From: JAIPAH01 sp964345255
Lineage (GTDB): Bacteria; Bacteroidota; Bacteroidia; Bacteroidales; JAIPAH01
DNA: 5,197 nt
Direction: 5' to 3'
Assembly (NCBI GenBank): GCA_964345255.1
Contig: CAYFQK010000233.1
Location: 1-5,197 of the forward strand
Both the position numbers and the translations under genes were made by a program. Position 1 is the stretch's first letter. Every line of letters starts with the position of its first letter. The notes below the pieces were generated by a model. It saw only the letters and a program-made list of their open reading frames with translations, had not been told where the DNA came from and made no database searches. Below are positions 1 to 5,197 of the stretch, in pieces.

Positions 1-83
1 TAGTTCTTTGTTGTCATGGTGTGAAGTGGAGCAATTTTTTGATCTGGTGCTTCGGAACGACGGGTGTTAAAGAGTAGGGATGG

Positions 84-135
84 AAAAGGCGCGCAAAAAA
101 CGCTGCTTTTTTCGGCGTTTTTTGCGCGCCTTTTT
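84..135. terminator. Perfect 20-bp bidirectional terminator hairpin
   Basis: The left arm (84-103) and right arm (115-134) are perfect reverse complements: AAAA, then GGCGCGC, six A and CGC, mirrored around an 11-base loop. The plus-strand RNA continues into a run of U (131-135, then CUUU), and the minus-strand RNA ends in UUUUCC, so it can terminate in both directions. The minus-strand permease already has a closer terminator, so this one more likely serves a plus-strand gene ending just left of it. The structure is seen directly; the assignment to a gene is inference. Confidence 0.8.
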
Positions 136-159
136 CTTTATCTTACCCAATACGCGTGT

Positions 160-208
160 CGTTTCGACCAAGATACTGAGCGTAAGTGAAGTATCGCAGG
201 GAGAAATC
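160..208. repeat. REP-like intergenic palindrome
   Basis: This is an imperfect palindrome. TTTC (162-165), GA and CC pair with GG, GA and GAAA (199-206), leaving a tandem G/A mismatch. Inside it, GATACT (172-177) pairs with AGTATC (190-195) around a 12-base loop. On the minus strand it reads AGATTTCTCCC, then the inner hairpin, then GGTCGAAACGACA. That closely resembles palindromic intergenic repeats found in many copies in Bacteroidota genomes. The fold is visible; membership of a dispersed family is from general knowledge, since only this window is available. Confidence 0.6.
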
Positions 209-272
209 TATGGAAATTATATGACCAGCAACGAATAACAGAGTCGAGTACCTCCCGCCCCCTGAGCTGCGT

Positions 273-338
273 TACTTGTTTGCACGGGATTCTAACCAAT
301 TTTATAGTGGAAAAAGGATTTCACTACCTAAACAAGTA
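273..338. repeat. Nested inverted repeats of unknown role
   Basis: TACTTGTTT (273-281) is the exact reverse complement of AAACAAGTA (330-338). Nested inside is a second hairpin, TAGTG (305-309) with CACTA (322-326), extended by AAA/TTT past a bulged G310. The element ends 14 bases before the terminator stem at 353. It has no convincing reading frame and does not match a tRNA layout. It could be part of a small structured RNA, an extension of the neighbouring repeat, or the remains of a mobile element. Confidence 0.4.
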
Positions 339-352
339 CGACAGAAAAATAC

Positions 353-394
353 AAAAGCCGGAGAGAAGTAAATATTCCCCCGGCTTTTTTTTTT
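353..394. terminator. Rho-independent terminator of the purine-uptake unit
   Basis: AAAAGCCGG (353-361) pairs with CCGGCTTTT (380-388) across an 18-base loop, and G-U wobbles can lengthen the stem. It begins 15 bases past the stop codon of the minus-strand permease, and on that strand the stem is followed by TTTTGTATTTTTC. On the plus strand it is followed by ten consecutive T (385-394), so it should stop plus-strand transcription even better. It therefore looks bidirectional. Confidence 0.85.
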
Positions 395-403
395 AATCTT
401 ATG

Positions 404-1705
404 CTAAACGTAATCCACCACAAATTTCAGAATAAATAAAGCGGCAATAGCATACATCACCACGGATATTTCACGGTGACGTCCTGTAAAGAGTTTCAGC
501 AGAACAAAGCTTAATAGCCCGAAGACAATACCTTCAGCTATGCTATATGTCAGGGGCATAATAATGACCGTTAGAAATGCGGGTATCGATTCTGTAAAAT
601 CATTTAGGTTAATACGCTGCACAGGCGATATCATAAACAATCCGACAAGGATTAACGCGGGAGCTGTTGCAGCTTGTGGTATCATGGTGAAGATGGGTGC
701 AAAAAACAACGCCAGGGCGAACATTACTGCAACCGTAAAAGCCGTTAAACCTGTGCGGCCACCCTCAGCAACTCCCGAAGCACTCTCCACGTAAGTAGTA
801 ACAGTACTTGTCCCCAGTATAGCTCCCGCTGTGGTTCCTATAGAGTCGGCAAAAAGCGCTTGCTTGGCCTTGGGGAGCCTGCCTTGTTTGTCGAGCATAT
901 CGGCCTTATCTGATACCCCAATGAGCGTCCCGACGGTGTCGAACATATCTACGAAAAGGAAAGTGAACAGGACAATCAACATATCCAGGGTAAATACCTG
1001 AGAAAAGTCAAATTTGAAAAATATGGGTGAAAGCGACGGAGGGGCGCTCAACAGATTGCTTTCAGGGACGTTTGTGATTCCCGCAGGGATACCTGTTACC
1101 GTAGCGGCAAGAATACCGATTAAAAGAGCTCCTTTTACCCTGAAAAACAGTAGAATCCCGGTAAGGAGGATACCGAAAACAGCTATGAGCAGAGCGGGCG
1201 AACCTACATCTCCCAGGGTAACCAGCGTGGCCGGGTCTTTTACAACAATTTCGGCACTCTGGAGGCCTATAAATGCAATGAACAAGCCAATTCCGGCAGA
1301 TATTGAGTGTTTGATGTTCATGGGTATAGCATTGACGATGAGTTCCCGGATATTAAATGCGGTAAGAAGAATAAAAATAATTCCTTCCAGGAAAACGGCT
1401 GTAAGCGCAAATTGCCAGCTGTAGCCCATACCGATTACCACGGTAAAAGCAAAAAAAGCGTTTAATCCCATTCCCGGGGCCAGAGCAAATGGGTATTTAG
1501 CCACAAAAGCCATTACCAGTGTTCCTATAATAGCGGCCAGAGCTGTCGCTGTGAAAAGGGCATTTTTGTCCATGCCTGTTTCACTCAGGATTCCCGGGTT
1601 AACCGCAAGGATATACGCCATGGTCATAAATGTGGTAATACCGGCCAGAACTTCTTTTTTAATAGTTGTTTGATGTGCTTTTAAACTGAATATCTTTTCT
1701 ATCAT
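404..1705 (-). CDS. NCS2 family (AzgA-type) purine nucleobase permease
   Basis: This is an inner-membrane permease of the nucleobase-cation symporter-2 group, AzgA branch (relatives: PbuG, PbuO, GhxP). Known members take up hypoxanthine, guanine or adenine with protons. The 433 residues are the usual length and mostly hydrophobic, with about 12-14 membrane segments expected. Family signatures visible are GITTFMTMAYILAVNPG (22-38), ALAPGMGLNAFFAFTVV (74-90), DMFDTVGTLIGVSDKADML (253-271) and the block at 287-320 containing GTSTVTTYVESASGVAEGG. The D253-G263 segment and the TTYVESASG segment form the substrate site in this fold. The ATG start leaves 11 bases after the upstream barrel gene, so the two are probably co-transcribed, with a terminator just downstream. 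Family assignment is very secure. Which purine is carried cannot be read from the sequence. Confidence 0.95.
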   Translation of the reverse strand: MIEKIFSLKAHQTTIKKEVLAGITTFMTMAYILAVNPGILSETGMDKNALFTATALAAIIGTLVMAFVAKYPFALAPGMGLNAFFAFTVVIGMGYSWQFALTAVFLEGIIFILLTAFNIRELIVNAIPMNIKHSISAGIGLFIAFIGLQSAEIVVKDPATLVTLGDVGSPALLIAVFGILLTGILLFFRVKGALLIGILAATVTGIPAGITNVPESNLLSAPPSLSPIFFKFDFSQVFTLDMLIVLFTFLFVDMFDTVGTLIGVSDKADMLDKQGRLPKAKQALFADSIGTTAGAILGTSTVTTYVESASGVAEGGRTGLTAFTVAVMFALALFFAPIFTMIPQAATAPALILVGLFMISPVQRINLNDFTESIPAFLTVIIMPLTYSIAEGIVFGLLSFVLLKLFTGRHREISVVMYAIAALFILKFVVDYV

Positions 1706-1716
1706 AGTTGGCTAAA

Positions 1717-2406
1717 TTAGAAGTTCCACTTAACGGCCATAGTAGGCATGACTTTAATCTCTTCAGCAACGAAATTGTTACTCACTTCTACTTCTGTACC
1801 TATAGATAAATTTGAGGTAGCGTTATACCATAACTGTGGTTCGGCAAGCAGCACATATTTTCCCTCTTCGCCATCAAAATTCAAATCACGATCTTCTCTC
1901 CAGTAATCCAAAAATCCCATGAAAGTGGCTTTTTTATCAAAGAAGTGGTAAAACCACACCGCCGTGAATTGCCACGATGCATCATGTTTTCCCTGGATGT
2001 TTTTGTAAAGTGCTTTTAGAGCAATTCCTCTCGAAAAATCATCACTGTTGATGGAATAATCAATTCCTGCAAGCCAGGCATTTTCGATATTGACCGTTAT
2101 GTCCGGACTCACCTGAAACAGGCCGCCATTATATTCGGCATGAAAACTAATGGGAGATTCGTTGCCAAGCTTGAATGTACGGGCAAATTCAAAGTAGGCC
2201 AGGTTAACCCCTTCAAGTTTGTCGGCGACTCCGTAATCCATGTCAATGAAGAAAAAAGTAGTCCCCCATTTGTCGGGCTTAAACATTTCTACGGTAGTTG
2301 TAGTGTAACCCCTGTCTTTACCCATATCGTAGTGAAGCTGTACGTTTTGTGCAACGCCGCTTATTACAATCGATGTGAAAATGACGCTGATTAATAGTTT
2401 TCTCAT
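1717..2406 (-). CDS. DUF5020 / Tsx-like outer-membrane beta-barrel protein
   Basis: The 229-residue product starts with a clear signal peptide: basic MRK, a hydrophobic stretch, and a likely cut after VISGVAQ near residue 20. The mature part alternates polar and aromatic residues in short strands (for example TTFFFIDMDYG at about 50-60) and ends in ...AVKWNF. A C-terminal aromatic residue is typical of barrels assembled by BamA. It resembles the DUF5020 proteins of Bacteroidota, which are similar to the nucleoside channel Tsx of proteobacteria. I infer a pore for nucleosides or bases in the outer membrane, supported by the purine permease 11 bases downstream. A -7 box sits about 65 bases upstream of the ATG, so it probably heads its own unit. 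The barrel assignment is firm; the substrate is inferred. Confidence 0.82.
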   Translation of the reverse strand: MRKLLISVIFTSIVISGVAQNVQLHYDMGKDRGYTTTTVEMFKPDKWGTTFFFIDMDYGVADKLEGVNLAYFEFARTFKLGNESPISFHAEYNGGLFQVSPDITVNIENAWLAGIDYSINSDDFSRGIALKALYKNIQGKHDASWQFTAVWFYHFFDKKATFMGFLDYWREDRDLNFDGEEGKYVLLAEPQLWYNATSNLSIGTEVEVSNNFVAEEIKVMPTMAVKWNF

Positions 2407-2468
2407 AGTTTTCTAGTTATGTCACTGCTCTGTAAATGAATAATATAGCTCTTTTATTTATGAAAAAG

Positions 2469-2477
2469 GCAAAATTA
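2469..2477 (-). promoter_or_regulatory. -7 promoter box for the barrel-permease unit
   Basis: On the minus strand this reads TAATTTTGC, a full match to the Bacteroidota -7 consensus TAnnTTTGY. Transcription would begin near 2463, leaving a leader of about 57 bases before the ATG at 2406. I see no clear TTG -33 element at the usual distance, and no riboswitch-like fold in the leader. miaA has no obvious terminator before this point, so read-through from upstream is also possible. Confidence 0.5.
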
Positions 2478-2543
2478 TGGAAAAGTCATAAGTCTAATGT
2501 AAAGTAAAAGTTAAATCTTATTTATATGCTATTGTTAAAAAAT

Positions 2544-3434
2544 TCATGGTTTATTTTGATGTAAAAAATTGACTATCTTTTCCTTATCAAAAGGATAAAA
2601 CCAGTTAATTTCCGAATCTTTTTTAAACCAGGTAAGCTGGCGTTTGGCGTAGCGGCGCGTGCTGGTTTTGATGTCTTCGAAGGCTTGTCTAAGGCTAATT
2701 TCCCCGTCCAGATAGCGGAAAATTTCTTTGTATCCCACCGTGTTCAGAGCATTTAGGTGACGGTAGGGGTAAAGTGTCCGGGCTTCCTCTACCAGTCCTT
2801 TTTCTATCATTTTATCTGCTCTGTGACTAATTCGCTGGAATAGTTCCTCCCGTTCAAGGGTCAGTCCGGTTTTGATGATGTTAAAAGGGCGTGCTTTGGG
2901 TTGCTGTGTTCTCATTTCGGAATATTTACGTCCTGTTGTATGACACACTTCTATCCCCCGCATCAGGCGTTTGGGATTGTTTTTGTCGACCTTGGTGTAA
3001 TAGTCGGGGTCAAGGCGGAAAAGTTCCTCCTGCAAAGATTTGATGCCTTCGGTTTCCAAATCATTTTGCAGGCGCTTCCGTAAATCCGGGTCGGGGTCGG
3101 GCAACTCATCGATTCCATGACAAACCGCATTGATGTACAAACCTGAACCGCCCACCATGATAACATTTTCATGGGTTTGAAATAACTTGTCCAGAAGTTG
3201 AAGCGCATCCCTTTCGAAAGCCGAAACATTGTAATTTTTATGAATGGACAAATGTCCGGTGAAATGGTGGGGGATGCCCTGCATTTCTTCCTGGGTAGGC
3301 CGTGCCGTGCCGATTTGCATCTCCCGGTAAAACTGTCGTGAATCGGCCGAGAGAATTTCCGTTTGGAAATATTTGGCCAGCTCCACGGCCAGTGAAGTCT
3401 TTCCAACCGCTGTTGGGCCGGCAATGACAATCAG
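2544..3434 (-). CDS. miaA: tRNA dimethylallyltransferase MiaA, non-standard start or frameshift entry
   Basis: MiaA transfers dimethylallyl from DMAPP to N6 of A37 in tRNAs that read codons starting with U. All family landmarks are present: the P-loop GPTAVGKT, SADSRQFY, the GTARPT segment, VGGSGLYINA, KRLMRGIEV, NTVGYKE and RRYAKRQLTWF near the C-terminus. The start is the problem. The first standard start codon in frame is a GTG at 3386, which would remove the P-loop and cannot be right. Upstream, the frame is open only to a TAA at 3458-3456 and contains no ATG, GTG or TTG. The coordinates given use CTG (3434-3432), which overlaps the CCA-gene stop as CTGA (296 aa). ATT at 3452 would give 302 aa. 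A -1 frameshift from the upstream gene at A AAA AAG (3446-3440) is the third option. The family call is certain; the mode of initiation is open. Confidence 0.95.
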   Translation of the reverse strand: MIVIAGPTAVGKTSLAVELAKYFQTEILSADSRQFYREMQIGTARPTQEEMQGIPHHFTGHLSIHKNYNVSAFERDALQLLDKLFQTHENVIMVGGSGLYINAVCHGIDELPDPDPDLRKRLQNDLETEGIKSLQEELFRLDPDYYTKVDKNNPKRLMRGIEVCHTTGRKYSEMRTQQPKARPFNIIKTGLTLEREELFQRISHRADKMIEKGLVEEARTLYPYRHLNALNTVGYKEIFRYLDGEISLRQAFEDIKTSTRRYAKRQLTWFKKDSEINWFYPFDKEKIVNFLHQNKP

Positions 3435-4885
3435 GTTTCCTTTTTTGATAATTGTTTATCCTGATCTTTCGGCTGAAGCCCCAGCTTTTTCCCTTCCCTT
3501 AGCATATATTCGTAAGCCGCTGAATATTCGTTGGGAATTTCACCATCAAGAATCGCTTCGCGGATGCTCGATTTGATGATGCCCACTTCCCTGGACGGCT
3601 GTATGCCGAAGGTTTCCATGATAGTTTCTCCGCTAACCGGGGGCTGCCAGTTTCGTAGCCGGTCTTTCTCCTCTATTTCTTTCAGCTTTTCCCTCACGTG
3701 CCTGAAGCGCTCCTGGTATTTTTTTACTTTGTTTGGATTTTTGGAAGTAATATCGGCTTCACACAGGGTCATCAGGTCATCCACATCATCACCCGCTTCA
3801 AAAAGGAGCCTGCGGAGGGCGGAATCCGTTACTTCCTCATCGGCCAGAGCCTGTGGGCGTTGATGGAGGAAGACGATTTTTTTAACATATTTCATCTTTT
3901 CATTCATCGGCAGCCGCATGCGCCTGAAAATCTGTGGTACCATTTTCGAACCCAGTACTTCGTGTCCATGAAAAGTCCACCCTAAATCCTCATCATACTT
4001 TTTGGTTTTGGGTTTGGCAATGTCATGGAGCAATGTTGCCCAACGAAGCCAGAGATCGTCCGTATGGGGGGCAATATTATCCAGCACCTTTAGGGTATGA
4101 TAAAAATTGTCTTTGTGCCCCACGCCTTTTTTTACTTCGGCGCCTTTGAGGGCAACGAATTCAGGGAAGATAATTTCCAAAAGACCAGATTCCTCCAGCA
4201 GCTTGAATCCTCTGGAAGGCTTTTCGGCCAGCATAATTTTGTTAAGCTCTTCGGTGATGCGTTCGGCTGAAACAATCTTAATTCGTTCCGAATTACGCTG
4301 AATCGCTTCAAAAGATTCCGGGTCAACGTAAAAATCAAGTTGTGTGGTAAACCGGATAGCCCGCATCATCCGCAAAGGGTCGTCGGAGTATGTGATATCC
4401 GGGCCAAGGGGTGTACGGATAATTTTTTGATTGATATCATTCAATCCACCGAACGGATCAATTACTTCTCCATAATTCTTTTTCTGAAGACTGATGGCAA
4501 GGGCGTTGATGGTAAAATCCCTACGGTTTTGGTCGTCCTGCAGCGTGCCGTCTTCTACCACGGGCTTGCGCGAGTCGCGATTATAAGATTCTTTGCGGGC
4601 CCCCACAAACTCCACTTCCCAGTCCTTATCCCCGGAGTAGCGAATCATGGCCGTTCCGAAGTTTTTAAACACGCTTATCCGGGTATTCTCCCCAAGTTTC
4701 TGTGCCACCTGGCGGGCAAGTTCAATACCGGAACCTTCGGCTACAATATCTATGTCTTCAGATGGCCGGTCGATAATCAAATCCCTTACGAATCCACCAA
4801 TAACGAAAGCTTTGGTGTTGATTTCTTCAGCCGCCTCGGCTATAATAATGAAAACCGGGTTTTTTATTTTGTGCTTTAGATTCAA
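3431..4885 (-). CDS. cca: CCA tRNA nucleotidyltransferase with HD domain
   Basis: This class II nucleotidyltransferase adds or repairs the 3' CCA end of tRNA using CTP and ATP. Counting from the TTG at 4885 (484 aa): GGFVRD is at 30-35, the metal-binding pair D44/D46 lies in EDIDIV, then come RRDFTINALA (121-130), DPFGGLNDI (143-151), DDPLRMMRAIRF (168-179) and SAERITEELNKIML (206-219). An HD phosphohydrolase domain follows, with H263, HD at 287-288 and FHGH at 305-308. The length fits Bacteroidota CCA enzymes. A longer reading from a TTG at 4903 is unlikely, because that TTG lies inside the -7 box, whereas starting at 4885 gives the familiar MNLKHKIKNPVF beginning. A poly(A) polymerase role is possible within this superfamily but less likely. 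The gene's end overlaps miaA, another tRNA gene. Confidence 0.93.
   Translation of the reverse strand: MNLKHKIKNPVFIIIAEAAEEINTKAFVIGGFVRDLIIDRPSEDIDIVAEGSGIELARQVAQKLGENTRISVFKNFGTAMIRYSGDKDWEVEFVGARKESYNRDSRKPVVEDGTLQDDQNRRDFTINALAISLQKKNYGEVIDPFGGLNDINQKIIRTPLGPDITYSDDPLRMMRAIRFTTQLDFYVDPESFEAIQRNSERIKIVSAERITEELNKIMLAEKPSRGFKLLEESGLLEIIFPEFVALKGAEVKKGVGHKDNFYHTLKVLDNIAPHTDDLWLRWATLLHDIAKPKTKKYDEDLGWTFHGHEVLGSKMVPQIFRRMRLPMNEKMKYVKKIVFLHQRPQALADEEVTDSALRRLLFEAGDDVDDLMTLCEADITSKNPNKVKKYQERFRHVREKLKEIEEKDRLRNWQPPVSGETIMETFGIQPSREVGIIKSSIREAILDGEIPNEYSAAYEYMLREGKKLGLQPKDQDKQLSKKET
3440..3446 (-). promoter_or_regulatory. Candidate -1 frameshift site A AAA AAG at the CCA-enzyme/miaA overlap
   Basis: In the upstream gene's frame the minus strand reads TCA AAA AAG GAA ACC TGA. 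It thus holds the X XXY YYZ heptamer A AAA AAG, as in E. coli dnaX, with the stop three codons later. A one-base backward slip gives GGA AAC CTG ATT GTC, exactly the miaA frame. An AGGA lies 12 bases upstream (3462-3459), weakly like the dnaX stimulator. A 5-bp hairpin (CCAAC/GTTGG, 3403-3416) lies about 23 bases downstream, further than is usual. The heptamer and frames are seen directly; its function is inference. Confidence 0.4.
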
Positions 4886-4899
4886 GGCCCTTTTTGGGT

Positions 4900-4908
4900 G
4901 CAAAAGTA
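4900..4908 (-). promoter_or_regulatory. -7 promoter box for the cca-miaA unit
   Basis: The minus strand reads TACTTTTGC, a full match to TAnnTTTGY. Transcription would start around 4893-4896, so the mRNA leader before the TTG at 4885 would be only about 10 bases. This supports 4885 over 4903 as the start codon. No TTG is found 19-21 bases upstream for a -33 element. Confidence 0.55.
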
Positions 4909-5197
4909 AGAAATTATTGGCTTTTAAGCGGGAAGTTGGCTTACGGTCCCGGGTTTCGGGTTAGAAGTTGTTATTCATAGTTATTTGCGTTAAAGCACAT
5001 AATTTATGGTAATTTGCTTCGCGTAATTGATAGTAATTGGGACGAAGGTTATAGGACGGTAGGACCTTCCAGCTTTTTGCGCGGGATTTGCGGGGAGTGA
5101 GAAGGGATAGTTAAAAGATTGGTAATTATTACCTGCCTAAAACAGATGAGTTTTAGCTCCATTTATCGTTGTAACTAAAAGATTCCTCACTGCATCA
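4909..5197. other. Intergenic region upstream of cca, no gene seen
   Basis: Nearly 290 bases without a credible reading frame on either strand. It is AT-rich between 4970 and 5045, with recurring GTAATTG/GTAATTTG words. It also contains CCCG-GGTTT-CGGG (4948-4960), the palindrome GGTAAT-T-ATTACC (5121-5133) and the hairpin CTAAAAC-AGATGA-GTTTTAG (5137-5156), none with a T-run that would make it a terminator. These could be operator sites or part of a degraded repeat region. Confidence 0.5.
5180..5197. repeat. Partial dispersed palindromic repeat, cut by the window edge
   Basis: AGATTCCTCACTGCATCA matches the left arm of a palindrome common between genes in Bacteroidota (AGATTCCTCAC, then a GC-rich core, then a GGAATGACA-like arm). 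The other arm would lie beyond the window. The call rests on resemblance only. Confidence 0.35.

Noticed and set aside
1..17. Minus-strand ATG at 17 reading MTTKN out of the window
   Set aside because: Only five codons are visible, there is no promoter box upstream, and the nearby terminator is better explained by a plus-strand gene.
255..305. tRNA-like words on the minus strand (GGTTAGAATCCC, GCTCAGGGGG)
   Set aside because: The GGTTAGAATCCC word resembles a T-arm and GCTCAG a D-arm, but they come in the wrong order, the T-stem does not pair, and no acceptor stem can be formed.
1014..1424. 136-residue plus-strand reading frame
   Set aside because: It is antisense to the NCS2 permease signature blocks; a shadow of their codon bias.
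2407..2468. Purine riboswitch in the leader of the barrel-permease unit
   Set aside because: The leader is only about 57 bases, AT-rich, and lacks the paired arms and conserved loop bases of the purine riboswitch.
2490..2543. Terminator after miaA
   Set aside because: There are T-rich stretches but no GC-containing stem before them, so no terminator can be supported.
2963..3430. 155-residue minus-strand reading frame within miaA
   Set aside because: It is an alternative frame over the conserved MiaA sequence, with a composition unlike a real protein and no motifs.
4340..4879. 179-residue plus-strand reading frame
   Set aside because: It lies entirely antisense to the CCA enzyme, whose conserved motifs prove the minus-strand frame. 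The product has no recognisable family pattern.

Overview
The window most likely comes from a member of the phylum Bacteroidota, plausibly the Bacteroidales/Marinilabiliales side of it. Three things suggest this: a DUF5020-type outer-membrane protein, Bacteroidota-style -7 promoter boxes (TAnnTTTG), and intergenic palindromes of the AGATTTCTC / AGATTCCTCAC kind that are common in that phylum. The genus cannot be fixed by eye. All four clear genes lie on the minus strand, so the map reads from right to left.

Right to left: 4909-5197 is non-coding, with small palindromes and the edge of a dispersed repeat. A good -7 box at 4908-4900 then leads into a CCA tRNA nucleotidyltransferase with an HD domain. 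Its best start is a TTG at 4885, giving a nearly leaderless mRNA. Its stop codon overlaps the beginning of miaA (tRNA dimethylallyltransferase). Both products act on tRNA, one building the 3' CCA end and the other isopentenylating A37. After a 137-bp gap with its own -7 box comes a second unit: a Tsx-like/DUF5020 outer-membrane barrel and, 11 bases later, an AzgA-type NCS2 purine permease. These look like the outer- and inner-membrane halves of a nucleoside/nucleobase uptake route. The unit ends in a rho-independent terminator at 353-394.

Positions 1-403 hold no complete gene. They contain a perfect 20-bp bidirectional terminator hairpin (84-134), a REP-like palindrome (162-206), and nested inverted repeats (273-338) directly before the 353-394 terminator.

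The most interesting point is the CCA-enzyme/miaA junction. The miaA frame has no ATG, GTG or TTG start that would keep the P-loop; a start at the GTG at 3386 would delete it. The CCA gene carries the dnaX-type slippery heptamer A AAA AAG five codons before the end of its reading frame, counting the stop. A -1 slip there enters the miaA frame exactly and would make a 780-residue CCA-enzyme-MiaA fusion (counted from the TTG start). The alternatives are a CTG start overlapping the TGA stop (CTGA), an ATT start, or an error in the A6 run. The window otherwise looks like ordinary housekeeping sequence, and I see no defence, mobile or CRISPR system.
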